From the NCBI RefSeq assembly GCF_014633365.1, contig NC_068349.1, positions 35,292,753 to 35,356,752 on the forward strand: DNA of 64,000 nt. Reading direction: 5' to 3'. Numbering within the stretch: position 1 is the stretch's first letter; every line of letters begins with the position of its first letter. The notes beneath the pieces were generated by a model. It did not search any database and was not told the origin of the DNA. It saw only the letters and a list, made by a program, of their open reading frames with translations. The translations under genes were made by a program, and so were the position numbers. Origin of the DNA: Diospyros lotus (taxonomy: Eukaryota; Streptophyta; Magnoliopsida; Ericales; Ebenaceae). Of the stretch, positions 11,161-22,497 are shown in pieces.

Positions 11161-11628
11161 AATTGTGTACGAATCCTTTCAAGGCAATTAATTTTGCTTT
11201 AAATAAAGAAAACCAAGCATGAGGAACACATTTTCCTTTCCAAATTTTTCTGGGTTACAACCCTTTTGGATCCTCTAGACGTGTGCATGTGTATGTGCTT
11301 TTCAATTGATATGTTTGTTGGCTGTACTTCCATGGTTAGCTCTGGTGTTTGGCTTTTTTGGTTCGGCTTTCGGCTTAATTTCTTCCCTTGCCTACCCATT
11401 AATTCTTTGTTGCATCCTTCTCCTTAATTTCAACCCACCATTTGATATGATGATTATAGTCATCCAACCCTAAATCTCAAATAACTTAATTTACCCGCAG
11501 GCCAAATCTCATTTTGCTTACAATTTTACTTAAATAATTAAAAAAAACAAAATATTACTATCAATGAACTCTTATTTTAATTTTTTTTTTTTTCTCTTCC
11601 CTAACGTATACCACCCTTCTAGTATAGG
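11161..11628. other. Spacer of the inverted duplication, no gene seen
   Basis: Sequence between the duplication arms; a small minus-strand ORF at 11199-11399 has no features. Confidence 0.5.
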
Positions 11629-12042
11629 GTAAATCATGTTCTAAGTCCTTAAATTTTGCATTCCGAAATAAACTCATCGTTATACTTTAATTTTTCTTAT
11701 TATAACCACTCAACTTTAATTTTTGTTATAGTTCAATGCTCTTTTGATTTTTCATCAAATTCAATTAATGAATGTTGCCGTGATATATACAATAATACGA
11801 ATCCAAAAATCACTTAATGTTAAAACTAAAACATTTACTCTATAATCAAGTGATTTTGAAGTTTATATTAATGTATAGTATGCTATTGCTAGTTTTCTTT
11901 TAACATAATTTGACCAAAAAAAAATGAAAAAGAGATTGAATTGTAATGAAAATCAAAGTTTAATAATTGCGATAACAAAAAATAAAGTAGAGCCTTTAGT
12001 TTATTATGAATGTAAAATTTAAAAACTAATAATTTAATTTAC
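11629..12042. mobile_element. Fold-back MITE, family M3
   Basis: GTAAAT at the left and ATTTAC at the right border arms of about 135 bp that are inverse to each other with many mismatches (CAACTTTAATTTTTGTTATA against the inverse of TAACAAAAAATAAAGTAGAG). The same arms occur in the element at 17255-17610. Non-coding. Confidence 0.6.
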
Positions 12043-14164
12043 AACATATATGTATATATATCTATAAGCAAACATGTGTCTTTGTGTTCTTTTTTTTTTT
12101 TTTGTATGTAAGAATTCATTCAAAAAACCCTAAAGAGTCTACATCTTTAGTTAAAGCATATCTCGAGTATCATAAAAAACATTGAGTTAAAACTAAAACA
12201 ATAAATAGTCTAAATTACCACTCGAGATGACACTCTCATAACATAAACAATGAATAGAGTATGCGATAGAAAGCCGCCAATAAAGCTATACCTGTAAGCT
12301 TGAAAACAAATGCCATATATAATTGAATTCGCCTCCTTTAGCATTTTTAGGGTTTAGATGTGAATGTAAATATTTTATGATGAAAACACCTGCTTAATTA
12401 CTTCCCTAAAAAATGCTTAGAGATCTCAAAAAGCCATACATTTTTCTCTTTCTCATCCCTATAAGCATTATTTCGTGTGTTTTGGTGGTATGAAACCTTG
12501 CCAATAAAGTGAATTTCTAAAATATTTTCTGTTCACAAAAATAAATTTTACTAATAAGACTGAACTCATTATACTTTCAGTATATAACGCACTCAAAATT
12601 TATCACTACAATAAGTTTAATCTTTATTGAAATTTTGTCTTAAAATATAAAAACTAAATTACAATTATCAATCCAATAAATCATTTATTTTTTTAACTTA
12701 CAACACGAAGCACACATCTATATACGTGTATATAAAGTTATTTATAAGCCCCTAGCTAGGTTTAATAAGAAAAATATGATACTGCAACAACCTTAGTGAA
12801 ACAGTGAAAATGATTAGAAAAATAATAAATTTGAGTCATTAATTTGATCTTCATATATATATATATATTAAGTGTTTGATTGTTGAGATTCTTAACGAAT
12901 TAAACAGTGAAATTTAATTAGTACTATGAGATTAATAATTAGTTTTGAAATGTAAATCAATTCATTTATATCCATTAGCCTTCTCTCGTGCTTTTTTGGA
13001 TTGTATTGATGGATTTCTTCAAAAATTGAAGAAAAACTAACCGTTATTAGCCATTAGAACCTGCAAGAACTAGCCGTTAAAGTGATATGTAATGAAAATA
13101 GTCAACAGACTATGGTCAACAAAGACAAAAACAGTTGATTGATTATTATATAGTAACTGTCGACCGAGGCTAGCTAAGAGCTTAAAAAAGGTCGATCGAT
13201 TGATAGGCTTGGAAAGCTAGTCGACATCTCAAGTGCAAACGGTGAACTAATTTAAGAAAAACAGTTGATAATTTGGCCTTCAAATTTAAAAACATAAATT
13301 TGAGTTTCAAATGCTATATGATCAATTTTGATAGATCAAATACAAATTTTTTTTTTTTTGACAATAAAAATTTAGTTTTCCAAATATCATCTAGGATATT
13401 ACTAGGTGACCCTGTTTCCTCTTTTGCAGTGTCGAGACACGTGACACCTTTTCATTGGCCTGGTCAATGAAGGACTGCATGTAATTCATGCACAACATAT
13501 TATTAGGTGAAATATGTGATTGTTCCAAAATTAAAAATTTAAAATCATGATAGATCCACTTTAAAGTTAGAGAGGGCCAAATGAGTACAAAGATAAAGTT
13601 GGGGGCATATTTATTCCTTGTGCCTATTTTCAATCATAAACCATGGCCACGATGGTTATCTAGGGCCTTTACTAACAACTTGTTGGTCATCAACAAATGG
13701 CATTTAAATTTTATCATTTCATTAGCTCTTCAACTGTGAAGATTGATGACAGTGTCGATAATTACATGAACAATTTAACCATGTAGACACTGAAATTTGA
13801 CACTCGCAATAATAATTTGTATTAATATTTTATATTTGAAAATTTATCTCTAGTATAATTTTTAAGGGTATTTGTGTATTTTAATACCTAAAAATATATA
13901 ATTGTTTTAACATATCTAAAAGCAAAAAGATGGGTGACCATATATGCACCAAACTTATATATATATATATATATATATCCTACATAAGTTTGTATATCAA
14001 GTAATAAAAAGCGTATGTATTAAGAGGATATACTAAGAACCCAGAAGAAACCAAACAAAGGGGAAATGGGTTGAATTCCTCATTTTGTTGGGTTTGATTC
14101 TTAATTTATTAAAAGCATTTGCTTCGATCGATCGAAAAGAGAGATCCAAAATTAAGAATTTACA
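12043..14164. other. Spacer of the inverted duplication, no gene seen
   Basis: AT-rich, with TA repeats at 12855-12868 and 13956-13978 and short chance ORFs (13273-13470, 13391-13633). I find no conserved coding signal. Confidence 0.5.
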
Positions 14165-14315
14165 GGCAAAAAGTTGGCGATGAAATGAGAAGAATAATGA
14201 GTCGTACTGTCCTTAATTATAATTAATTACAGTTTCTTATACAAAACATATATTAATTGCATGTATATATAGTGAAATGAATGATTTTGAAGGAAGAAGG
14301 AGAAGAAGTTGTTGG

Positions 14316-15797
14316 TTATGGGTCAGCCTCCACACCAGTAGTCGAACCAATTCCAACCTGCAACCATGAAGAGGAATTACCAGCCATGTTCATGTCCTTG
14401 AGTTCACTCAGCCTTGCTAACTTCACCTTACTGTCTACTTCATCATCCACATTTTGGATTGAAATACTGTTGTTGTCGTCGTCCTCGTTGTTGCTGTTGT
14501 GTTCGTTGTTATTCTTATTGACTTTTTCTTTGTTACCGTTGTCCACATTGTCGTTACGATCACAAGGGTGATGGTGGCGGCCGCGGCGGAGACGAGGATC
14601 TTGATCATAGTTCTTTCCTTCTGAGTCGATGCCAATCCATGGCTGTAAGTGTATTTCGGTAGAGACTTCAAAACTTAACGGGTTTATTGGGTCTCGTCTT
14701 ATTCCGGCGGCCAGGTCGTCCCCCGGCGCCGGGAGGTTGAGATCAAGTCCGTCCGATTTACTGAACTTGGGTCTTTGCTGTATATGATCCACGTGATCTT
14801 GAAACCGGTGAAATTTAGCCAGCGAAGATGTCTCCGGCGAACCTGAAGTGATCCAGTGACACCTCTTGTGGCCACCCAATGCTTGTCCCGACGAGAAAAT
14901 TCTATGGCATATCGAGCATTCATGAACTTTAGATTTCCTCTTGGACGCTGCAGCCACCGAAGAAACCTGGCTGCCATGGTCGAGCTGAAAATTACTGGAG
15001 TTGTGCTTTGAGGGGATCAACGAGTACTCGTCGTGCGTGATCACGTCTTCATCAGCGAGGCCGTCGTCTGCATCTTCAAGCCGGGCGGCGAAGCATCCCT
15101 TGACCTTCTTGTGGCTGGCTCTGTGGCCTCCCAGTGCTTGGTGAGAATTGAACACTTTCTTGCAAGCCTTGCATTCGAATAGTCCTTTGGCGACCCCCTT
15201 GGCCTTGTTGTTTAGAGGTGCTCGAGAACTCGTCGGATTCCGCCGCTCCTCCTCCTTGCTGGCGGAGGCACAGGACTCCTCCGGCTCTTCGCCCTCCAAG
15301 GGATCCACCCTGGCATTGGACAACATCATAAGACAAGTGGCCGCAAGGTCTTCCTCCTGATCACTAGAATTAGAACTCATCCCCACTTTAGCCCTCAAAG
15401 ATCTCTTCCTCTTGGACCAGTGGCATCCCCTCCGGTCATACCCACCGTCGGAGGGCGGCGAAAACACGAGCGATTCGGCATCATCAGAGCTGCATTTGCC
15501 ATGCTCAAGGAAGGATTTCCAAGATAAGAACTCCTTGCCACAATTCTCACAAACCCTACAACTCTTCAGCCTATTAGGGTTGGTTCTCAAAGCATACATT
15601 CTCTTGATAGTCGGTTCATTGTTCCCTCTTTCCTCCCAATCGCTGGCTGGGTCATTGTCGTCTAGGGTTCCTCCCTCGTCTCCGATGCCATGAGCTCTCA
15701 TGTGCCCACCTAAAGCCCTCCCGCACATGAAACCCTTCTTGCAAATTCTACAAAAATGCTTAAAATTTGTCTGTTGATCCACCATAAAGGCAGCCAT
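14316..15797 (-). CDS. C2H2 zinc-finger repressor, four fingers with EAR motif (right copy)
   Basis: An intronless ORF of 493 residues. The start MAAFMVDQQTN aligns with MAALMEDQQTN of the left copy; an in-frame ATG 35 codons upstream (15902) is probably 5' UTR because the left copy has no matching extension. Fingers are at 16-36, about 83-102 (C-C-H-C type), about 207-230 and about 291-313; DLNLPAP is near 350. In the first 138 or so residues it differs from the left copy at nine positions, and finger residues are unchanged. The tail is Asn/Asp-rich and lacks the long Arg/His cluster of the left copy. The expected role is the same: a nuclear sequence-specific repressor acting through EAR/TOPLESS. 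Both copies have open frames, so both may be functional. Confidence 0.92.
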   Translation of the reverse strand: MAAFMVDQQTNFKHFCRICKKGFMCGRALGGHMRAHGIGDEGGTLDDNDPASDWEERGNNEPTIKRMYALRTNPNRLKSCRVCENCGKEFLSWKSFLEHGKCSSDDAESLVFSPPSDGGYDRRGCHWSKRKRSLRAKVGMSSNSSDQEEDLAATCLMMLSNARVDPLEGEEPEESCASASKEEERRNPTSSRAPLNNKAKGVAKGLFECKACKKVFNSHQALGGHRASHKKVKGCFAARLEDADDGLADEDVITHDEYSLIPSKHNSSNFQLDHGSQVSSVAAASKRKSKVHECSICHRIFSSGQALGGHKRCHWITSGSPETSSLAKFHRFQDHVDHIQQRPKFSKSDGLDLNLPAPGDDLAAGIRRDPINPLSFEVSTEIHLQPWIGIDSEGKNYDQDPRLRRGRHHHPCDRNDNVDNGNKEKVNKNNNEHNSNNEDDDNNSISIQNVDDEVDSKVKLARLSELKDMNMAGNSSSWLQVGIGSTTGVEADP

Positions 15798-16153
15798 ATA
15801 TGTGGGTACGTACGTAGATAGAATTAAATTTTCAAATTTGAAAAAACTAAACAAAAACAAAAAAATAACATTGATAGATTGATGAAACTTGCATGAATGC
15901 ACAACTGAGAGAGATCGTGAAGATTAATTAACGAAAAGAGATGGATCGAAATGGAAGGGGTGGGGTAAATTGTTCTTGTAGTAGAACAAGTTTGATGGTT
16001 GTATGGTGAAGAGACAAGGACTAGTCCTAGTCTTTAGTTCAGAGAGAGAGAGAGAATGACAAGTGGGAGGAAGACAAGGGCGTGGTGGACTTTTTCCACA
16101 GTCCCCTTGATTAAATTGGAAGGAGGGGTGGTGGCGCCGCCGTCAATCAAAGC

Positions 16154-16163
16154 CACTTATATA
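16154..16163 (-). promoter_or_regulatory. Candidate TATA box of the right C2H2 gene
   Basis: The minus strand reads CATATATAAG, about 360 bp upstream of the start codon, inside the flank shared by both duplication arms. The left copy has AATAAAG here. Confidence 0.4.
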
Positions 16164-16414
16164 TGGATTGGACTGCCGGAGGCGGTGGAGGGAGTGAGTG
16201 AGGAGCTTTTTCCGTCCATCCAGACACTGACTGGACAGTACAAATATTCTAAAGACAAAAGAGTAGTGGTTCAAACTTGTCTTAACTGCCAAATCCATTC
16301 ATATCCCTTCATTTCCAAGCCATGAAAGCTAAGCTAACCATTGCTTCCCCTTCTTTGTCGGTTGGTTCAACCTGCCTTCAATCTCTGCACTAATCTTGTC
16401 CATTAATCCATCTA

Positions 16415-16775
16415 TAATATATATATATATGCTCGATCTGTTAATTAATAACCATTCTAAGCTTCAATGGCAGCAACCTAAAATTGGAAAGGGCAACTCA
16501 TTTGCTATAATTGCATTGCTCAACGCTTAGCCCCTAAAATGGCCACTTATTATTCACTCTTAATTATGTCGAAAATTACTTTCTATCTTATTTATTGGTA
16601 TTATTATTTGCTTGCATTATAAAATATTGTTTAAAAATTAATTATATATATGTATATACATATATGTACGTATGTGCACGTGCTTGTATATATGTGTGTG
16701 TATGCACGTGCTTGTGTATGTACATATATATATGTATGCACGTATTTGTATTTTGATTACATAATAATGGAAAAT
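16415..16775. other. Intergenic, TA/TG-rich
   Basis: Contains TATG/TGTA-type simple sequence with repeated GCACGTGCTTGT words at about 16676-16745. No gene seen. Confidence 0.5.
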
Positions 16776-17236
16776 CTATATTTTTCCTTTTATAGTTTTT
16801 ACGATTTGTTAGTTTGGCCATTCTAATTTTTCTTTATTTTCATGACACCGTTAAACTTGCATTTTTTAGTCAATTTAACTCTTATATATCGATTTTTATT
16901 CGCGTGACGACTTGAATTTTTTATTGTTTCAATTTACCTACATTTTTTAGTAAATTTAATCATTGTACTTTGACATGAACATAGTGTGACGTGTACTTTG
17001 TTATTTCACTTTACTATTTTTTTTTACACATAAAAGTACAAGAGTTAAATTGACTCGAAAATATAGATCTAGTGGTGTAATCAAAACAACGATAAATTTG
17101 GGTTAGCACACGAAAAGAAAATCAAAGTACAGGAGTTAAATTGACTCAAAAATCAAGTTTCAGAGTATAATGAAAATAATAAAAAAATTTAAATGGTCAC
17201 ATCAAAGAAAATAAAAATACAAGGATAAAAATATGG
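16776..17236. mobile_element. Fold-back MITE, family M4
   Basis: The left arm starts CTATATTTTTCCTTTTATAG and contains TTTTTAGTCAATTTAACTC; the right arm is the inverse (GAGTTAAATTGACTCAAAAA ... GGATAAAAATATGG). Arms are about 110 bp and diverged, non-coding. Confidence 0.55.
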
Positions 17237-17254
17237 ATTTGGTCACATAATATT

Positions 17255-17610
17255 AGATAAATTATATTATTAATTTTGAATTTTATATTTTGCAATAAAT
17301 TAATTATTGCATTTTAATTTTTGTCATTATTATTACTAAATATTAATTGTTGTAATTCAATTCTTCTTTTAATTTTTCATCAAATTCTTTTAAAGAAAAT
17401 CAGTGTTACATGCTTCATTATAAACCCCAAAATCGATTACTATTAAAATTAACGTAAACCTCACAATTAAGTAATTTTGATATGTATATTAATGTATATC
17501 ATAGTAGTTTTCGTTTGTAGAATTTGATGAAAAAATAAAAGAGAAATTGAATTATAACAAAAATAAAAATTTATTAAAATTAAAATCTAATAACTAATTA
17601 CTTGGTAAAT
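17255..17610. mobile_element. Fold-back MITE, family M3 (second copy)
   Basis: Arms related to those of 11629-12042: TTTAATTTTTCATCAAATTC in the left arm, AGAGAAATTGAATTATAACA in the right. Non-coding and very AT-rich. Confidence 0.55.
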
Positions 17611-18111
17611 TAGTGAAATTAAATTGAGTTTCGATTATAATTATTTTATAAATATTTGAATTAACTAACACATCAAAATACTCAAATTAATCACTATATA
17701 CAGCCTTTAATACACTTAATATAAATTGAGTACATCAATTTAATTGATGACCTCAACTCAACATGAGTTCAAACTCAAAACCAAAGAACACAGATCACTT
17801 GGGTTTTCTTAAATGTCATCAATTTAAATATTTATAAAATTTATAATAGTTTAAAGGGTGTAATTAAAACATTAAAAATTATAAATTAAAAACTATTTGT
17901 TAAGAGATAAAAATTTTAATTTTTAAACTCTTAACTACCAAATTTTAACAAGAATTTGTATTTTTAAAAATATTTCATATTGTTGTCATTAAATAAATAA
18001 ATATAATTTTTTAAATTATATTTAAAAATATTTTAAAACCAACCTAACTCGATAAACTTTTATCAAGCCCAACCCGTTCAGAGCCAAACTTGGCCCCCTT
18101 TAGGTGAACTC
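17611..18111. other. Intergenic, no gene seen
   Basis: AT-rich sequence without an ORF of note. Confidence 0.5.
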
Positions 18112-18114
18112 TTA

Positions 18115-18826
18115 GGGTGCGTTTGATTGCAAGGGTGGAATTTGAGTGAAAATAAAATGAATTTTAAGAAATTGAATTGCAGGAAAAATGAATTATTGGA
18201 AATTGAAAGTTTGAATTGTTTGATTGGTATAATTTTTTACCTGTAAAATGATATTATTTTCCATCTTTTAGTGTTTGATTGATAATATTTTTCATAGAAT
18301 TTAATTATTTTCTTGGCATTTCGTGTTTGAAAGGCATTATTTTTTTTATGAAAAATGACACATTTTTCATGGAATTCAATAATGAAAATGTATTAAAAAA
18401 TATTAAATCTTATACAAAAAAATTAAAATAATAATATATTTTAAATTAATTAAATTATTTTCTCAAAAAAATAAAACTACAAAATTAATTTTCTTTTTGT
18501 TTTCCAAAGAAATAATTTATATATAATTTTTGGCATATTCACTTTTTATACATATATTTATATATTTATATTTATTAAATATCCCCCAGCCTGCCCTTCT
18601 TGCTCATCACAACAGCCGCCCACTTGCACTTTTTAATTGTTAAGAAAATTCCATCTCCTCCCCCCGAGGAATTTGATTTTTATGATTTGAAGGAAAATGC
18701 CCTCACGTGACCATTGCAAGGAAAATGATTTTCTTGAAAAAGAATGACTGTCAAATAATGCACAAGTTAGAAATTGGGTAGAAATTTTGCTTTTTTCATA
18801 AAAAAAATTGACTATCAAACACGCCC
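18115..18826. mobile_element. Harbinger/Tourist-like non-autonomous element (712 bp)
   Basis: Ends are GGGTGCGTTTGATTG and, inverted, GGGCGTGTTTGATAG. They are flanked by TTA on both sides (18112-18114 and 18827-18829), the target duplication of the PIF/Harbinger group. No transposase is encoded. Confidence 0.7.
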
Positions 18827-18930
18827 TTATAGTTGAGTCAAGTTCAAAGAATTAAGTTTTATTTATTTATTTTAATAGATGAGACTTAAACCTCACTCCT
18901 CCCACAAACAAGTGGGGCTTAGTTAACTCC

Positions 18931-19140
18931 TATGGGCATAGCTCAACGGTTGAGGATTTGCAATATTTGCTCTCAAAGAGACTTTGCACTGTTGACTGCT
19001 ATATAGTCAGTTGTTGATCTAGTGTTCAAACCTTGATTCTGAATTCTATGATTTAATCATCCTGCAGAAATCTTAGAACTAAATTGCGGGATCTCAAGGA
19101 TAAAAGATTTCACTTTTTGCTCCCAAAGTAGGGATGCAAT
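18931..19140 (+). mobile_element. Candidate tRNA-derived SINE
   Basis: A box-A-like TAGCTCAACGG at 18939-18949 and a box-B-like GTTCAAACCT at 19023-19032 are in the right order. The spacing (about 75 bp) is longer than usual and no poly-A end or target duplication is clear, so this is tentative. Confidence 0.35.
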
Positions 19141-19644
19141 TAACCCAATTTACAAACATTACCATCATCACTCTTAAGCATGAATTCGGTGCGAAGATCA
19201 AGCCCAAAGGAAACACACACACATGTATACATATGTGAGTGTGTGATTTCTCTTTACTTAATCAGTAGAAAGAGCCACTTTACTTCCAAAGTGAAGCCTT
19301 TGAAAGGGAGGCAATGGGCAAAGAAGATTCTACTTGAAGGTGAGGGATCACCGGCTTCCCACCTTTAGAACGGAGAAAGAGACATCCGGCGTCCGTTGAC
19401 TCTCTCTCTCTCTCTCTCTTATTGGATGGATGATTAATGATTTAGGCTAAAGAAAGAGAAATTAAACAGTAGCGCATGATCACTTTGGAGGATTAGTGGG
19501 TGGGTTTGGACTTGTAATACAAGATGGGAAGTGGTTGTTGGATCTTCATTATAAAGAGCCTCGTATTGGTGGCAATGGAGCACAATCTTTATTATTTTCT
19601 CCTTGACAAAACAATTTAATTCAACATTATCGGTAATTTTAATC
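19141..19644. other. Intergenic, no gene seen
   Basis: Includes a (CT)n run near 19401-19418. Short ORF at 19180-19368 without features. Confidence 0.5.
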
Positions 19645-20208
19645 GGGTAGCGTTAGTTAAAATAAGTAACACAAGATTATATCAAAATAATGTTAAAATA
19701 TTTTTCGAATCAAGATATGAAATAGTCAAGATAAATTTGAAAAATATTCTACGATTTCTATCAGATTACTTGTTAAATTTTTTGAAATGAGAATTATACT
19801 TTTATGAGATAGGGGTATATAAGTTATTTGTTAAGGGGCGTTTGTTAATCAAGATATGGGGTGAAAAAATCAAGATATGGGATACATCCCGAACTTCTAT
19901 TATTTCCAACATGTTTATTAACCTTATCTGATCATTTCTTAAAAAAATCATTAATGATATCTTATCTTGATTTTTCAAAATATGTATATCTCTCTTCCCC
20001 CTCAAGATAAGCATATCTTGGTCTCTATATATAAGAAAAAAAATGACACTTGTGTCCTCTAATGCATTCCAAAGAATTTAACAAACAGTTTGATAAAAAT
20101 CTTAGAATGTTTCTCAATTTTATCTTGATCATTTCATATCTTGGTCCGAAAATCATTTCGGACTTATCTTAATACTTTCTTATCTTGCTTATTTTAACAA
20201 ACGCTACC
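19645..20208. mobile_element. MITE, family M1, long inverted repeats
   Basis: The left end GGGTAGCGTTAGTTAAAATA and the inverse of the right end (GGTAGCGTTTGTTAAAATAA) open arms of roughly 150 bp that stay alignable (AATCAAGATATGAAATAGTC against ACCAAGATATGAAATGATC). A second GGGGCGTTTGTTAATCAAGA lies inside at about 19836. TAA follows the right end; the matching left duplication is unclear. Confidence 0.7.
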
Positions 20209-21989
20209 TAAATAAATTTTATCTTTTTCACATTCAGATAAATTTATATGTAAAATCTCAAATAATAAGTCATATGATTTCGTTTTAATAAATTGTTAGA
20301 TAAATTTAATAAATACAATAAAAAATATTTTTGTCTAGAATCCTTTTCAAATCCCATTTTTTCTGGTCCATATCCTGGTTAATAAACATTATATTATCGT
20401 ATAAAATTATGGAGATGCTATTTGTATATTTAATTTTGATACTTAAATAACAATAATATATTGATATATTGAGTATGTAATTTTGACACCAATTACATAC
20501 TCATGTTATCATTTTATTAGCAGTGTTAATGGGTAATGTTAATTAGTGCACAATGCTTAGAATGTAATAAGTGTATTTTAATTTTAAATAATGTGTATTT
20601 ATTATATTTTATTTTTTATTTTAAATAATTGTATTATTTGTTTAAGGGTACCACTAACCTTTGTTCTAAGGGCAATGATTAAAAGACAATAAGTGCACCT
20701 TATTTTTTAAATAAATTATATTTATTATATTTTATTTTCAACATCTAAACAATTTGATTGGTTAATTAAATATTTTAATGCGCAATGCTTTTATCATTAA
20801 TCAGTCACATTGTTTGGATGTTAAAAATACAGCGACATTACCTTTTGATTAAATATTTTAAAATATAATATATTTATTATTAACTAATGAAATTATGTGT
20901 AGAGACTAAAAATAAGATAAATATTAGTGTACCTTATTTAAAAATAAAGTGTATTTATTGAATCTTATCCATTACTCTCTTAAATTTTCACAGCCAAATG
21001 CATATTTTTGCTTTTAAACTTTTATATTTTTTTTCTTGTGAAACTCTAAATTTATTATTATTTCAAATTTGTTCATGAACTGCAAAATCATTCTATTTAA
21101 ACACCTAACTAGTGCGACAACCGACATATAAATAACACATGCTTGCGAGAGGAGCGAACAAGTTTGGCTGAAGGGCAGGGCCACTTAGGCTTATGCCTAA
21201 GCCCCCAAAAAGAGGGGTCCTAAAATGTTTTCAAAAGTCAGTCTTGTCTATTATATAAAATTAAAAATAATAAAAAAATTTTATTATATTTTAAAGCATT
21301 CCTAAATTAATAATGACTTAGGATCCTCTTAAGCTAGCCTAAGAGTGACATGAATAAAAACTTACATATGTGAATTTTTTCTAAATTAAAAATAAACTTA
21401 TATTTTTTGCTCCTATTTTATTTCATAGCATTCTTTATCATCGCTTTCTCTCTATCTCTCTCTCTCTCGTCCATTTTCAATATGAAAATATTCACTTTGG
21501 AGATAGTCTCACATTCTCATCTCTATTTCACTAAATTTAATTTTCCATCGTACTTGGCTAATTAACATTGTTTTGGAAACTTTAAAGACATTAAAACTTA
21601 AGAGCGTATAGCATTTCAATTAAAAATCTTATAAAATAGACTACTTACAGTGTCAAGTCAACAAAGTTTTTGCATTTATTTATCACGCCATGTGTTGATG
21701 ACGTGAATCATTTGCTAAACAAGTGTTTAAATAGAGTGATTTTACATGGTTCAATGATATATTTAAAACAACAATAAGTTTAGGATTGCATTCAAGGATA
21801 AAACTAAACATAAAAATACATGTATGCTACTTAGACACTTAAAAAGAGTGATATTTAGTGTGACACTCTTATATTTGTCTATTCTATATTTACATTGATT
21901 AGATGTATACTATAATAAACTAAGCAAGTGTGTAAAACCATATTTTTAGTATAAAACAATATGAATTTAGAAATCTTTAATAAATGCCC
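20209..21989. other. Intergenic, no gene seen
   Basis: AT-rich, with several diverged copies of a word like GTGTATTTATTATATTTTATTTT between about 20585 and 20960. No coding signal. Confidence 0.5.
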
Positions 21990-21998
21990 TATAACATG

Positions 21999-22488
21999 GG
22001 TGCGAATTTGTTCACCTCCTTTAACGGGGTAACTTTACCATGTTAGTTGAGGGGGTTAAAAGGTCATTTTGGGGGAGTTTTCTCCCAATGTTTCCCCCTC
22101 TCTCCTTTCTCCCTTTCCTTTGCTCTCATCGTCGCCAACCTTCTTTTCGCCTTTCACTGCATCTCCCCGTCTCGTTGCTTTTTGCCTCGCTTCTGCTATG
22201 CCTCGTAGCACCTCTGTATCGCCTCGTTGCTACATCATGTCACCGCCTCGTGGTCGGCGGGGCAAGGCGGTCGATGAGCGAGAAAAGGCTACGACGATGG
22301 CAACACGAGGCTAGTTGGAGAACAAGAAAAAATGGGAGAGAGAGGAGAAGAAAAGGGGAGACTTGAAGAATAAGAGAGAAGCAGGGAGGAGAGAGAAGAA
22401 ACAGAAGCAAAAAGAAAAGGAAAGGAACATTAGCTTTTCACGGGATTATTTTAACCCCCGTTAAAGGGGGTGAACAAAATGGCACTCC
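21999..22488. mobile_element. MULE-like non-autonomous element, family M2 (490 bp)
   Basis: Ends GGTGCGAATTTGTTCACC and, inverted, GGAGTGCCATTTTGTTCACC match those of the 181-bp element at 4405. The 9-bp flanks TATAACATG (21990-21998) and TACAACATG (22489-22497) differ at one position, a Mutator-type duplication. The interior is GC-richer, pyrimidine-rich on the left and purine-rich on the right, with an ORF at 22040-22366 of unknown meaning. Confidence 0.75.
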
Positions 22489-22497
22489 TACAACATG

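Larger units (their letters stand above)
14165..16414 (-). repeat. Right arm of the large inverted duplication
   Basis: Reverse-complement match of 8853-11160. It ends at TGTCCATTAATCCATCT near 16398-16414, the inverse of the start of the left arm. It carries the second C2H2 gene and its 5' flank. Confidence 0.9.

Noticed and set aside
15798..15902. 35-residue N-terminal extension of the right C2H2 protein
   Set aside because: The left copy has no matching in-frame extension and family members start close to the first finger; it is hydrophobic, low-complexity leader sequence.
22040..22366. ORF as a host gene
   Set aside because: It lies wholly between the inverted repeats of a MULE-like element and is Arg/Leu/Ser-rich without a domain.
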